A program made the position numbers and the translations under genes. 64,000 bases of DNA from contig QHBM01000063.1 in NCBI GenBank assembly GCA_003244145.1, positions 22,945 to 86,944 of the forward strand, given 5' to 3'. This document shows, piece after piece, positions 47,128-55,699 of this stretch (positions are counted from its first letter, which is position 1; each line of letters opens with the position of its first letter). Under the pieces are notes generated by a model, which saw only the letters and a list, made by a program, of their open reading frames with translations, was not told the DNA's origin and did no database searches. The stretch comes from Chthoniobacterales bacterium (lineage in GTDB: Bacteria > Verrucomicrobiota > Verrucomicrobiia > Chthoniobacterales > UBA10450).

Positions 47128-49206
47128 TCACTTTGCAGGTGCAGCGACGATTTTTTCGAACCGGGGATCTTTGCGCAGCGGATCCCAAAGAGGGTTAAGG
47201 CGAAGATCGGCCTGAGTGATTCCAGCGGGCACTTCAAGAAGGTGCGGAATCGCAGCGATCGCTGCGTCGGCATCGCCGAAAAGCGCCTGAATCTGCGCAA
47301 GGGTGCCTTCGGCGCCCGGCTTGCTGACTGCGTCGGCGCCATAGTCTTGCACGGCACACTGCGCCTGCGTCAAAGCCTTCTCTTTCTCGCCGAGACCGGC
47401 ATAGGCGAGAGCGAGGGTCGAAGGCAACCCATTCGCCTCAGGCGCGACCACAGTGTCGGGGGTCGGTTTGATCGATTGGATTGCTCGAGTGAATGTGCGC
47501 ACCGCATCGTCTTGATGTCCCGTCCACTGCTGACAAAAGCCCAGCTGAACCAAAGCGCTCAAGGTGATCGAATCGAACGCTTGTCCGGCGGCAATGGAGC
47601 GAAGTTTCTTTTCGATAGCGTCTATCGCATTATCGAAACGGCGCTCGTAAAACGCCTGATTGAGTCGCGTAATGAGGACAAAGTCATCTGTCGAATCATG
47701 GGGGATGCGGGCGATTTCCTGGGCCGCTTCGGTTAGTCGGCCTTCGCTTTGTAAGACGAGAGCTTTGTTGGCGTGCGCTGACTCGGAATCCGGTGAAATC
47801 TCGAGCGCGCGATCGAGCGTAGCGTTCGCCGCATCAAAGCGGCGAAGATAGTTGTAGAACTCGCCGCCCATGCTGCCGAGCAATGAGATGTCGCGTGGAT
47901 CCAGCTCGAGGGCTTTCTTGTAATTCTTCTCCGCTTCGTCCCAGCGGCCGAGACGGCGCAAAACAAAAGCCAGATTCTCCAGGACGTAGGAGTTATTAGG
48001 CAACTTTGCTTGTGCCTGTTTGTATGCTACTGCCGCTCCTTCGAAATCGCGCAAAACACGGTAGCGATATGCACCCTGCGCAGTCCACGATTCTCCCGAA
48101 TCGGGAGCGAGCGACTTGGCTCGATCAGCGGCTTCCTTTACCGCCTCTGGGGTGTTGGTGTTTCTGTCAACACCGTTGAAGTAAAGGAAACTGCGGACGA
48201 CGCCAAGGCGTGCCCAGGCGAGGCCGAACTTTGGATCCAATCGAACCGCGTCAGCGTAGTTTTGCGCGGCCTCTTGATATGCTCCGTAACTATATTGAGT
48301 ATGCTCGATCGTTATTCCACGGAGGTAGGCATCGTAGGCAGCGACGTTTTCAGTGGGCTTGTCTGCGATCGCTTTTTCTTCAGCACCGGTAAGCTTGACT
48401 TTGAGTTGTTCGGCGATCGCGCCGGCCACTTCGCCTTCCACCGCAAAGATATTCTGTAAGTCGCGATCGTAACTTTCGGCCCACAGATGCGCGTCGGTGG
48501 CCACTTTGATTAACTGCACGTTAATGTGCACCGCGTTGCCAGCTTTCTGAACGCTGCCTTCGAGCAAGTTCGCCACCCCCAGCTGTCTTCCGACTTCGCG
48601 CAAATTGTCCGGCGCGCTCTGATATTTTTGCGTGGAAGTGCGCGAGATAACTTTCAGATCCGCGATCTTGGACAACCGGGTAAGGATTTCATCCTGAATG
48701 CCGTTAGCAAAATAGGAGTTCGCTTTTTCGTCGCTCAAATTTTCAAACGGCAACACGGCAATCGATTTCTCGGGGATCGCTGGCGAAACTGGCGCGGCCG
48801 CCTCTTTCTCTCGCACCGCGTTTTGCGAAGCCACTTCGGGCGCGGCCGAGCGTTTTGTTCCGGGGTAATGCCACCACCAATACGCGCCGACTCCGGCCGT
48901 CGCGATTAGCAATCCGATCGCGCCCAGCGCCCACGCGTAACGCAAATTCTTCGCCGCCGCGGCTCCCGTTCCTTCAGGTGTTTTCTCGATCCCCGCGGGC
49001 GTGACGTCGAACGCCCACGCCAGGACCAGCGCCACCGGAAAGCCGACGCCGAGCAACACGATCAGCACCGGCAGGATAAATTCCGGCGCGTGAAACGCCG
49101 GCAGCACCGTCGCCGCGATCTGCACCGCCAGCCAGGCCACGATCGCATAGCCAATCGCGACGCGATAAACGCGCCGTTGCTTCAATTGGCTGACGAACGA
49201 GCTCAT
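47128..49206 (-). CDS. TolB-like/TPR membrane protein, array member 1 (first gene)
   Basis: 692 residues from the ATG at 49206 (MSSFVSQLKQRRVYRV). The head differs most from the others and lacks the NFF word. Helices at about 15-32, 39-61 and 89-110. TolB-like domain about 148-280 (ENLSDEKANSYFANGIQDEI, VANLLEGSVQKAGNAVH). TPRs follow, with ALELDPRDISLLGSMGGEFY. It ends LNPLWDPLRKDPRFEKI. As the 5'-most gene it probably carries the promoter for the whole run, in the 243 bp up to 49449, which also holds palindromic repeats. Its divergence suggests it is the oldest or an independently acquired member. Confidence 0.88.
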   Translation of the reverse strand: MSSFVSQLKQRRVYRVAIGYAIVAWLAVQIAATVLPAFHAPEFILPVLIVLLGVGFPVALVLAWAFDVTPAGIEKTPEGTGAAAAKNLRYAWALGAIGLLIATAGVGAYWWWHYPGTKRSAAPEVASQNAVREKEAAAPVSPAIPEKSIAVLPFENLSDEKANSYFANGIQDEILTRLSKIADLKVISRTSTQKYQSAPDNLREVGRQLGVANLLEGSVQKAGNAVHINVQLIKVATDAHLWAESYDRDLQNIFAVEGEVAGAIAEQLKVKLTGAEEKAIADKPTENVAAYDAYLRGITIEHTQYSYGAYQEAAQNYADAVRLDPKFGLAWARLGVVRSFLYFNGVDRNTNTPEAVKEAADRAKSLAPDSGESWTAQGAYRYRVLRDFEGAAVAYKQAQAKLPNNSYVLENLAFVLRRLGRWDEAEKNYKKALELDPRDISLLGSMGGEFYNYLRRFDAANATLDRALEISPDSESAHANKALVLQSEGRLTEAAQEIARIPHDSTDDFVLITRLNQAFYERRFDNAIDAIEKKLRSIAAGQAFDSITLSALVQLGFCQQWTGHQDDAVRTFTRAIQSIKPTPDTVVAPEANGLPSTLALAYAGLGEKEKALTQAQCAVQDYGADAVSKPGAEGTLAQIQALFGDADAAIAAIPHLLEVPAGITQADLRLNPLWDPLRKDPRFEKIVAAPAK

Positions 49207-49316
49207 TAAACGGCGCTGCCGTTGCCTTTGTAGCGGGGTGCGGAGATCACGGCGAGCACGGAATGTCGCCTCCGCCCCCGGTCTGGACGTCAATTTGCGC
49301 GGCGGTTGGACAAATA

Positions 49317-49447
49317 ATTGTAGGGCAAGCGCACCCTCGGCACGCCGTAGCCTTGGCGAAGGTCGGCGCTTGCCGAACCAGGAAAACGGCGACCGCCCGC
49401 CCTACAATCCGGAAGGAACCTGGCAACCGATGCGGTTGCCCTACAAT
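49317..49447. repeat. Cluster of nested palindromes with ATTGTAGGGC ends
   Basis: ATTGTAGGGC at 49317-49326 is inverted relative to GCCCTACAAT at 49399-49408 and 49438-49447. Inside, GGCAAGCGC (49324-49332) pairs with GCGCTTGCC (49366-49374), and GGCAACCG (49422-49429) pairs with CGGTTGCC (49433-49440) across a 3-nt loop. It looks like two or three fused short interspersed palindromic elements or a MITE-like unit, upstream of the array. Confidence 0.7.
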
Positions 49448-49449
49448 GC

Positions 49450-49734
49450 TTAGGGTTTCGGCGTCGCGGTCGCGGTCGGTGTTGGCGTGGGTCCGGGCTT
49501 CTTTTCGGGGGCCGTTCTTGCATCCAAAACATGCGACGCGTCGGATGATGGCGTTGGGATGAGGCGTGGGGTCGGTGAAGCGGCGGGTCTGGTGTTCGTT
49601 GCGTTCGAGTGTGATTTTGTTTTTTTGGGCTCTTTTTCCTTTTGCGGTGATGGCGTTGGGGCGGGGGATGGGTCCGCGCCTGCCAGGGACGCGAACACAA
49701 CACAGCAAGTTAAAACTAAAAGGGTTCTGATCAT
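49450..49734 (-). CDS. Small exported Pro/Thr-rich protein
   Basis: 94 residues from the ATG at 49734. MIRTLLVLTCCVVFASLAGA is a signal peptide. The mature part is low-complexity: alternating Pro, Thr, Ser, Lys and Ala (PAPTPSPQKEKEPKKTK, PTPTPTATATP). No fold or catalytic motif. It is probably a secreted or periplasmic disordered protein. It has the same strand as the array but lies upstream of it, separated by the palindrome cluster. Confidence 0.6.
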   Translation of the reverse strand: MIRTLLVLTCCVVFASLAGADPSPAPTPSPQKEKEPKKTKSHSNATNTRPAASPTPRLIPTPSSDASHVLDARTAPEKKPGPTPTPTATATPKP

Positions 49735-49866
49735 TTATTGCTTTCCAGGTTGTTAGACGTTGTAGGGGTCTTATTGGGTTGGTTGTCGTTTGAGCAGAGA
49801 AAACGGCAGGGTCGCCGCAATGGAGCAACCCGGTGAGTGTGACCGTAGGCGGGTAGGGGACAGAGG

Positions 49867-49908
49867 TCAGAGGTTCGCCACGGCGAATCCGTCCTTTGGC
49901 GGATCAGA
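49867..49908. repeat. REP-like palindromic repeat, copy B
   Basis: The same 42-nt double-hairpin element as at 33957-33998, with CCTTTGG in place of CCTCTGG. It lies in the intergenic DNA 61 bp before the first antitoxin-like gene, so its presence in coding sequence at copy A is secondary. Confidence 0.8.
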
Positions 49909-49969
49909 AGTCAGGGAAATGCTGGGGATGGCGACTCGCCATCGCGAACTTTTCTGATATTCTCCCGAT

Positions 49970-50176
49970 ATGAGTCTCACCGAGATCAAGACCGCGGTGC
50001 GCGAACTTTCATCGAAAGAATTGGCCGAGCTCGCGGCGTTCATCTCCAAGCAGGACAACGCCATCTGGGACAAGCAGATGGAAAAGGATGCCGCGAGTGG
50101 CAAGCTCGACTTCCTGTTTGACGAAGCTGAGCGCGAGCGCACCGCCGGCCAACTTCGCGAGTGCTCATCAATGTGA
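49970..50176 (+). CDS. Antitoxin-like protein without adjacent toxin
   Basis: 68 residues. TEIKTAVRELSSKELAELAA resembles the N-terminal helix-loop-helix of small 'addiction module' antitoxins whose C-terminal ~35 residues (KDAASGKLDFLFDEAERER) wrap a RelE/ParE toxin. No such toxin follows; the next gene is an unrelated HicB-like antitoxin 13 nt downstream. It may be an orphan antitoxin or one that lost its toxin. Confidence 0.7.
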   Translation: MSLTEIKTAVRELSSKELAELAAFISKQDNAIWDKQMEKDAASGKLDFLFDEAERERTAGQLRECSSM

Positions 50177-50189
50177 TACGTTGCCGCGC

Positions 50190-50384
50190 ATGAAATTCCC
50201 GACCGTAATCGACCGCGACGAAGACGGCATGTGGGTCGTCGAGTGTCCCGCAATTCCGGGCTGTGTCAGTCAGGGACGAACGCGTGAAGAAGCGATGGAG
50301 AATATCAAGGAAGCGATCGCGCTTTGTCTTGAAGTCCGGACCGAGCGCGGCATGCCGCTTACTTTTGAGACCGCGCAAGTATGA
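50190..50384 (+). CDS. HicB-like antitoxin, no HicA nearby
   Basis: 64 residues from the ATG at 50190. The partial RNase H-like HicB fold is seen in IDRDEDGMWVVECPAIPGC, then QGRTREEAMENIKEAIALCL. The C-terminal DNA-binding domain of long HicB proteins is missing, as in short HicB antitoxins. HicA, the usual ~60-residue mRNA interferase, is absent on either side. The stop overlaps the DUF433 start by 4 nt. Confidence 0.82.
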   Translation: MKFPTVIDRDEDGMWVVECPAIPGCVSQGRTREEAMENIKEAIALCLEVRTERGMPLTFETAQV

Positions 50385-50599
50385 CTGCGGGATCTATCAT
50401 CACCAGCGATCCCAAAATCCTCAACGGCACGCCCGTCTTTAAAGGCACGCGCGTCCCAGTCCGCGTCCTGTTCGATTACCTCTCGGATGGACTTTCGCTC
50501 GAATACTTTCTCGAAACCTTTCCCTCAGTAACCCGGAAACTGGCGACTGATGTTTTGCGGCTTGGTCAGGAGCGGATCGAGCACGAAGTGGTCGCGTGA
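50381..50599 (+). CDS. DUF433 antitoxin-like protein
   Basis: 72 residues. ITSDPKILNGTPVFKGTRVP is the DUF433 signature, followed by a helix-turn-helix-like SLEYFLETFPSVTRKLATDV. DUF433 proteins act as antitoxins for DUF5615 PIN-like toxins in VapBC-like modules. Overlaps by 4 nt with hicB-like (ATGA) and with the next gene (GTGA). Confidence 0.88.
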   Translation: MTAGSIITSDPKILNGTPVFKGTRVPVRVLFDYLSDGLSLEYFLETFPSVTRKLATDVLRLGQERIEHEVVA

Positions 50600-50919
50600 G
50601 GATTCTGCTCGACGAGTCGGTTCCTGTTCAGATTCGAAATGCCCTTGGCGGTCATGAAGTAGCGAGCGCCGTCGAAATGGGCTGGCGCGGGATCAGCAAT
50701 GGTGACCTGCTGGATCGCGCCGAAGCCGATGGGTTTCAATTGTTGATCGTCGCCGACAAGAATTTCCAGCATCAGCAAAACTTGAAAGACCGACAGATCG
50801 CGATCCTCGAACTCTGGACAAATCATCGGCCGACACTCGAAAATCACTTTGAGCGGATCCGTGGAGCGGCCGAGTCCGCCACCAGCGGCCAGTTAATTGT
50901 CCTCGATGAACAAACCTAG
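50596..50919 (+). CDS. DUF5615 PIN-like toxin (VapC-like)
   Basis: 107 residues from a GTG at 50596. MRILLDESVPVQIRNAL gives the first acidic residue of a Mut7-C/PIN-like site, and LLIVADKNFQHQQNL the next (Asp and Asn/Gln). Family members are putative ribonucleases. With DUF433 it forms a complete toxin-antitoxin pair. The DUF4160 remnant starts directly at its stop codon. Confidence 0.87.
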   Translation: MRILLDESVPVQIRNALGGHEVASAVEMGWRGISNGDLLDRAEADGFQLLIVADKNFQHQQNLKDRQIAILELWTNHRPTLENHFERIRGAAESATSGQLIVLDEQT

Positions 50920-50945
50920 AATTGGAGAAAGAAGGCCGCTTGTGA
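50919..50945 (+). pseudogene. Nine-codon tail of a DUF4160-like gene
   Basis: The frame reads ELEKEGRL and stop, matching the last codons of the DUF4160-like gene at 29545-29746 (LEEEGRL), including the GTGA overlap with the next start. The rest of the gene is replaced by the DUF433-DUF5615 genes, so the toxin-antitoxin block, or a deletion, has cut it. Confidence 0.7.
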
Positions 50946-51244
50946 AAACGCTCAATTCGCTCAAGGCGCCATTCGGGAAAGGGAAATTCTCCCCGATCCG
51001 CAACATCCGTTACCTGCAATGGGAAGACGCGTTCGAAGTCGATTTCGACGATGGCCTTTCATTTCTCGAGCCGCATAATTCGATCCGTGCGGCGAATCAC
51101 ATCGCCAAAAACGCGAAGGTTCAGTCTGTGGAGGTCGAGGATGAACTGCGCTCCGGCTTCTTTGTTCACTACGACAAAGGGCAGACTGCAGAAGTCTCTT
51201 GGTCTTTCATTCGTGAGCGCCCGCCCCGGAACGGCTCGCGCTAG
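50942..51244 (+). CDS. DUF2442-like protein, intact copy
   Basis: 100 residues from a GTG at 50942. The core is RNIRYLQWEDAFEVDFDDG then LEPHNSIRAANHIAKNAKV, as in DUF2442. Such proteins pair with DUF4160 and are proposed antitoxin-like. Here the partner is only a nine-codon tail. The protein is intact, whereas its relative at 29743 has a scrambled centre. Confidence 0.75.
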   Translation: MKTLNSLKAPFGKGKFSPIRNIRYLQWEDAFEVDFDDGLSFLEPHNSIRAANHIAKNAKVQSVEVEDELRSGFFVHYDKGQTAEVSWSFIRERPPRNGSR

Positions 51245-51484
51245 TCCATCGTTGGCGATTGCGTTGCGATCGGGATCAGTCTTTGATTCTCGCTCGTTTT
51301 TGGAAACGACGAATTGCAAGCTCTGGAACGGAAATCACGGACTGCCTCCATTTTCTTCTCCATCGACTGGCTTGCCCTCTGCCGCCGACCTGAACGTCCA
51401 ATTACGGCGAACGCAGAATTCTCAAGTCGACAGCGAAGCGCTATCGACATTGCGGATAATGCTTTCGGCTGTTAAAAGAATCTT

Positions 51485-52462
51485 GTGATCGCCCGCCGAA
51501 ACGTACCGCAATCCGAGGAGCTCTGGCCCGAACCGCCGATTGGGTCGCCAGTCACAGAACTCCTTGGTGGTCTCGCTCCGGCGTACAGCACGCCGTGGGG
51601 AGCAGCGTACTGCTGCAATAGCCTGTCATGGTTGCGCGCGATCCCCGACGCATCAATTGATCTTGTGCTGACCTCCCCGCCTTACGCGCTCGAGTTCAAG
51701 AAGGAATACGGGAATGTTGCCAAGGCGAAGTACGTTGAATGGCTGAAGCCTTTCGGCAATGAGATTCATCGGATCCTGAAGCCGGAAGGAAGCTTTGTTC
51801 TCAACATCGGCGGGAGCTACAATCAAGGAAGTCCGACTCGATCGCTCTACCATTTCAAAGCGCTCATCATGCTTTGCGAAGAAGTCGGATTTCATCTTGC
51901 TCAAGAGTGTTTCTGGCATAACCCGGCGAAGCTGCCATCGCCGGCTGAGTGGGTGACTGTCCGTCGCCAGCGCGTCAAAGACGCCGTCGAATATGTTTGG
52001 TGGTTGAGTAAGACACCATTCCCGAAGGCAAATAATAGGAATGTGCTAAACGAGTATAGCGCTGATATGAAGCGGCTGTTGAAACGTGGGTACAAACCGA
52101 AACAGCGCCCGAGCGGCCACATCATCACGGCGAAATTCGGTTCGGATCAGGGCGGCGCGATACCGTCGAGTTTGATCGAGCGTGGTAACAACGAAAGTAA
52201 TTCGGAATATATTCGCGCGTGCGCCGAAGCGGGATACAAGGCGCATCCTGCGAGATTCCCGCGAGCTCTTCCTGAATTCTTTATCAAACTGCTAACGGAC
52301 GAGGGGGCGATTGTTCTCGATCCATTCGCCGGAAGTAACATGACCGGAGCGACAGCGGAAAACCTCCGGCGACGTTGGCTTGCCGCCGAGATTAAGGAGC
52401 CTTACCTCCTTGCCTCACGCGTCCGGTTTCCGTCGATTGCGAGAGACCGAGCAAAAGCATGA
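51485..52462 (+). CDS. Type II DNA methyltransferase, beta class, probable N4-cytosine (PvuII-like)
   Basis: 325 residues from a GTG at 51485. Catalytic motif IV TSPPY (63-67) precedes the AdoMet motif I DPFAGSN (279-285), the beta-class order; SPPY favours N4-methylcytosine. Segments such as [31 protein letters not shown] and [20 protein letters not shown] recall M.PvuII (CAGCTG) closely, from memory. The recognition site is inferred, not shown. The stop overlaps the start of the next gene (ATGA), which is the expected place for the cognate nuclease. Confidence 0.88.
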   Translation: MIARRNVPQSEELWPEPPIGSPVTELLGGLAPAYSTPWGAAYCCNSLSWLRAIPDASIDLVLTSPPYALEFKKEYGNVAKAKYVEWLKPFGNEIHRILKPEGSFVLNIGGSYNQGSPTRSLYHFKALIMLCEEVGFHLAQECFWHNPAKLPSPAEWVTVRRQRVKDAVEYVWWLSKTPFPKANNRNVLNEYSADMKRLLKRGYKPKQRPSGHIITAKFGSDQGGAIPSSLIERGNNESNSEYIRACAEAGYKAHPARFPRALPEFFIKLLTDEGAIVLDPFAGSNMTGATAENLRRRWLAAEIKEPYLLASRVRFPSIARDRAKA

Positions 52463-53454
52463 CCCTCAATGACCTCGAAGATGTACTCCGGAGAGTGTAT
52501 CTGGAAGGCGCAGCTCCGAAGCCCCTGCACCTTCTTCCCGCGCTCCGAGAGGTAAGGGCTGGAAAGTTGATTGGCGAGGCTGCGAAGGGAGTACAAACCA
52601 GTGCGGCTAACCTCCGCCGCGTCGTGGAAGCCAGCGATCCTGTCGCGCATTTATTGGGAGCACCCGCCGCGGATCACAGCGCAAAAGCCGATAAAGTTCG
52701 CGCCACGATCGGTCAACTTATCATCGGGAACCTGGCCGAACGCGTTTTTGAGGATACTTACCGACGCACCGTCGGTAGCACTGAATTGCAGTTACAAGAT
52801 GATCGTTCCGGAGGTGGCGATACGGATTACCTCGTCCGCAACGGGCAGGGTCGCCAAGTTTTTCGTCTCAATATCAAGTTTCATGGCTCACAGTTTCGTA
52901 AAGCACAGGAACTCGTAGGTCTCGCGCCGGAAGATTGCTTTGCACTCGCCACTTACAAAATCTACAGCGCCTTGCAAAAGCAGGAACGCGAACATCTGCC
53001 CTATATCTTCGTCGTTGTGGGCGTGCCGAATCTGACTGGAGCGGTTGTCGGCGCAGCGATCCCACCAGAGCTGATCGAGTTTGCCACGATGGCGCGCCAT
53101 GCTCCCCGCCTCGAAGGCAAGCGCAAGGTAGAAGACGCAATCGTAAGCGCACTGACATCGCGACCGGCGGACTTCGGCCTGTCGCAGACTCTCGATGGCT
53201 TTCTGGAGCAAATTCGCAACGCAGTGTGGCGAGTTCTTTCGGCGCGTCGCGCCGATGAGCTACTGCGCAAACAATTGTTTGAGCGTGCGTACGCGTTGCG
53301 TGTTCGCGGTTTCGCCATGAACTATCGAGGCGCCGAATTGGACATGCATTTCTCGATCTCAACTGACCTGCACCCTTTAGAAGACATGCTGCGCATATTG
53401 CGCGACGATGGGCTTCATGCACTCAGCGTTTACCTAGAACGCGGGACTTACTAA
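52459..53454 (+). CDS. Putative cognate restriction endonuclease (PD-(D/E)xK-like)
   Basis: 331 residues. A helix with Glu residues ([16 protein letters not shown], about 88-103) is followed by [12 protein letters not shown] (Asp121/Asp123) and [13 protein letters not shown], with Lys140 in an N-x-K end, fitting a PD-(D/E)xK active site with Asn in place of the usual acidic residue. A helical domain covers the rest. The 4-nt overlap with a methyltransferase is strong evidence for a restriction role. Sequence relation to R.PvuII (only ~157 residues) is not seen, so it is a different nuclease type. Confidence 0.65.
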   Translation: MTLNDLEDVLRRVYLEGAAPKPLHLLPALREVRAGKLIGEAAKGVQTSAANLRRVVEASDPVAHLLGAPAADHSAKADKVRATIGQLIIGNLAERVFEDTYRRTVGSTELQLQDDRSGGGDTDYLVRNGQGRQVFRLNIKFHGSQFRKAQELVGLAPEDCFALATYKIYSALQKQEREHLPYIFVVVGVPNLTGAVVGAAIPPELIEFATMARHAPRLEGKRKVEDAIVSALTSRPADFGLSQTLDGFLEQIRNAVWRVLSARRADELLRKQLFERAYALRVRGFAMNYRGAELDMHFSISTDLHPLEDMLRILRDDGLHALSVYLERGTY

Positions 53455-53526
53455 GCGCGTCATGTGTGCTGCAAGAGCGACCAAATAAGCCACAACCCAC
53501 GGCTCGCTCTTTCGATAAGTTGTCCC

Positions 53527-53832
53527 TCAGGCGCCCGCCCGCCGAAAGTGGCTCAAAGCCCGCGACATCACATCTTGAGTCCAATCGATTTTCTCCCGCT
53601 CGCAATACTGCAACAGATCAATAACCAGACTACAGACTGCATCCTCCGGTGCCTCGGTCAGGTCGAAGGTGCCTCCTATCTCCTGCAACATCCTGTCTCC
53701 TTCTGTCATCTCAGCAAGAATCTCAGGGTTGCATATCAGGACATGAGCCTTCAGCGCCAGTTCGGCGGCCGCCGCTCCTTCGTTATCGATCACGTCCGTT
53801 CGCTTCTCAACGGCTGGGTTTGTTCTGGGCAT
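53527..53832 (-). CDS. Small cytosolic protein of unknown function
   Basis: 101 residues from the ATG at 53832 (MPRTNPAVEKRTDV). The middle is Glu/Ala-rich, and the C-terminal ALEDAV-like helix (LLQYCEREKIDWTQDVMSRALSHF split around Cys) resembles a common small-protein helix pair in phage- and island-associated hypotheticals. It lies convergent with the restriction-modification pair. No family was recognised with certainty. Confidence 0.6.
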   Translation of the reverse strand: MPRTNPAVEKRTDVIDNEGAAAAELALKAHVLICNPEILAEMTEGDRMLQEIGGTFDLTEAPEDAVCSLVIDLLQYCEREKIDWTQDVMSRALSHFRRAGA

Positions 53833-53939
53833 GGCGATGTTTACCACGCCGTTGCTTTCGAAGCCATGAAATTGCGCGTCAATGCGATGCCGATGGAGGC
53901 TAATTCGTCAGCAGAATCACGCTCGTAATGGTGTGAACT

Positions 53940-54608
53940 TCATTGCTGTGGCCGAGGCCCGTGCGGGAGTTTTTTTGCTGGAGTCGGGTGAGGCTCAGGT
54001 TCGGGGCGCGGGATGATTCGCGAGTAGTGCTGGGGATGTTGCAAGCGGTTGTAGAGTTCCGCTTTGTTTTCCTCCCACCGGTAAGGGGGGTCACCCTTGA
54101 CTGGTCCCCAGACCAAACGTCCGCAGTTCCGCCAGTTATCCAGCAGAATGCCCTGCTCAAAAGGCTGCCCTCGGGCGGTGACCACGATGACGTTGTGCTC
54201 GTCGAAATTTCCCGGAGCACATTCGGCCCAATGTAACTCGAGCGTTCGCAGCTTCAGCGCATCCAATCGAAGCAAGAGCTCGTTGGCATATTGATAACAG
54301 TGCCCGGCTTTTCTTGCTCCGACGTGGATAAGAAAACTTTGCATGGTCGGCGGCCACACCATCCGCCACTCGGCGGCGAGCTGCCGGCCCGTGGTGTAGG
54401 CGGTGAAGGCGACGCGCCGGGTTTCGTCGGGATTAACACTGGGGGAGAGTCGAAGGAGGCCTGCCGTCAGAGCCGGGTCGTGGTCGGAAGTGGCCTCGAC
54501 GGCGTCGCCCCCAAACAAACTTGCCCTGGTGGAAGGCGCACAGACGGCGAGCGCCATCGCGGTCGCGCCGGCGACAATGGCGGCGTTGAAGCAGCGACGA
54601 GTAAACAT
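53940..54608 (-). CDS. Exported protein of unknown function
   Basis: 222 residues from the ATG at 54608; longer starts add only low-complexity Arg-rich sequence. FTRRCFNAAIVAGATAMALA is a signal peptide with twin-Arg, but not a clear Tat motif. The mature part (about 35-190) has GHCYQYANELLLRLDAL, LHWAECAPGNFDEHNVIVV and GILLDNWRNCGRLVWGPV, which look like a conserved cysteine/histidine/aspartate site of a papain-like or similar fold; this is a guess. The tail is Pro/His-rich. Confidence 0.6.
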   Translation of the reverse strand: MFTRRCFNAAIVAGATAMALAVCAPSTRASLFGGDAVEATSDHDPALTAGLLRLSPSVNPDETRRVAFTAYTTGRQLAAEWRMVWPPTMQSFLIHVGARKAGHCYQYANELLLRLDALKLRTLELHWAECAPGNFDEHNVIVVTARGQPFEQGILLDNWRNCGRLVWGPVKGDPPYRWEENKAELYNRLQHPQHYSRIIPRPEPEPHPTPAKKLPHGPRPQQ

Positions 54609-54751
54609 CACACCCTTTTGTTTAGCACTCACGGCAGCAAGGTCACGTTCGATGAGGAATTCGCTGAACTCGCGTCCTCTAAAATTCCGTGACCGCGTTC
54701 GCACGGCGGACATGCTTTGACGCCGCCGCGCGCGAATACTAAAAGATTCGC

Positions 54752-55699
54752 GTGAACAAAGGTGTCGCGCGCCGCTCCAACTCCGGGCCGTGGCTCGTTG
54801 CTCTCGGCGCGGCTTTATGGGGGACCGAGAGCGCATGGCGTATTCCCCTCAACGATCTTTTCGACGCGGACGTGATCGTGTTCTGGGAGCACGTCCTCAT
54901 CCTGTTGATGTTTCTGCCCATCCTTTTTTCGCAGCGCGGCGGGATTCGCAAGATCGACAAGCGGAGCTGGGGCTTTCTCCTCTTCTCCGGGTTTGCCGGC
55001 TCGGCCGTGGGCACGATTTTCTTCACCCTCGCTTTGAAAAACGGCAACCCGACTGTCGTGAACGTGATCCTAAATATTCAGCCGGTCATTTCCACCCTGG
55101 GCGCTTTTCTGCTTTTTCAGGATCGGCTTACTTCGCGGTTCTTCGTTTATGCCAGCATCGCAGTCGTGGCCGGCATGTTCCTGTCGGTGGAATACCCGAC
55201 ATTGATCGGCGTTTCTTTTGCGCGAGCCGGGCTCAACCTCGGCACCGGCTACGCGCTCATCTGCGCGGTGTTCTGGGGACTTTCCACCGTGGCCGGGCGC
55301 GGAATCATGGTCGACGTGCCGCTTCGGCTCGCCGCCAGTTTGCGGATCGTGGTCGGGCTCGTCTGCATGACGTGCATCCTTCTCGCGTATGGGAAACTCA
55401 AGGGCGCGTCGCTCTGGCCCGTCGCGGCCCAAGCCCATCCCGCCACTGCGATCGTCGCGCTCCTTCTTCTCGCGTCGATCTCGGGTGCCATTCCTCTGCT
55501 CGTCTACTTTGAGGGGCTGCGCCTAACGCGCGCCTCTACCGCCGGCTATTTTGAAATGATGCAAACGCTCGCGGCCGTTTGCATCACCTGGGGTTTCTTT
55601 CACGCCGCGCTCCACGCCCACCAAATTATCGCCGCCATCATCCTGATCGCCGCGGTCGCCATGGTGCAAAAAGCGCAGGCCGCAATCGAGAGCCAGTAA
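54752..55699 (+). CDS. DMT-superfamily transporter with two EamA domains
   Basis: 315 residues from a GTG at 54752. Ten hydrophobic helices in two EamA halves, the first with PWLVALGAALWGTESAWRIP (N-terminal) and the second with YALICAVFWGLSTVAGRGIM (about residues 165-184). Members export amino acids, nucleobases or other metabolites; substrate unknown. It is transcribed divergently from the exported protein gene at 54608 and convergent with the PerM fusion. Confidence 0.87.
   Translation: MNKGVARRSNSGPWLVALGAALWGTESAWRIPLNDLFDADVIVFWEHVLILLMFLPILFSQRGGIRKIDKRSWGFLLFSGFAGSAVGTIFFTLALKNGNPTVVNVILNIQPVISTLGAFLLFQDRLTSRFFVYASIAVVAGMFLSVEYPTLIGVSFARAGLNLGTGYALICAVFWGLSTVAGRGIMVDVPLRLAASLRIVVGLVCMTCILLAYGKLKGASLWPVAAQAHPATAIVALLLLASISGAIPLLVYFEGLRLTRASTAGYFEMMQTLAAVCITWGFFHAALHAHQIIAAIILIAAVAMVQKAQAAIESQ

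Larger units (their letters stand above)
34932..49206 (-). repeat. Tandem gene array: seven intact and two partial TolB/TPR paralogues
   Basis: A 14.3-kb head-to-tail array in one orientation. Junctions going downstream: 1-nt gap, GTGA overlap, 13-nt gap, GTGA, ATGA, ATGA (into the C-terminal relic), 13-nt gap, GTGA (into the N-terminal relic). The two 13-nt junctions share sequence (TAACAAGTAAC), showing that duplication units crossed gene borders. No unrelated gene interrupts the array. Confidence 0.9.

Noticed and set aside
49867-50253. Minus-strand open frame reading through REP copy B
   Set aside because: Its C-terminus is encoded by the REP element and it is antisense to two antitoxin-like genes; it is a repeat-derived spurious ORF.
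51245-51484. Further small gene between DUF2442 and the methyltransferase
   Set aside because: Open frames there lack plausible start context and domain features; the stretch is treated as an intergenic leader for the restriction-modification genes.
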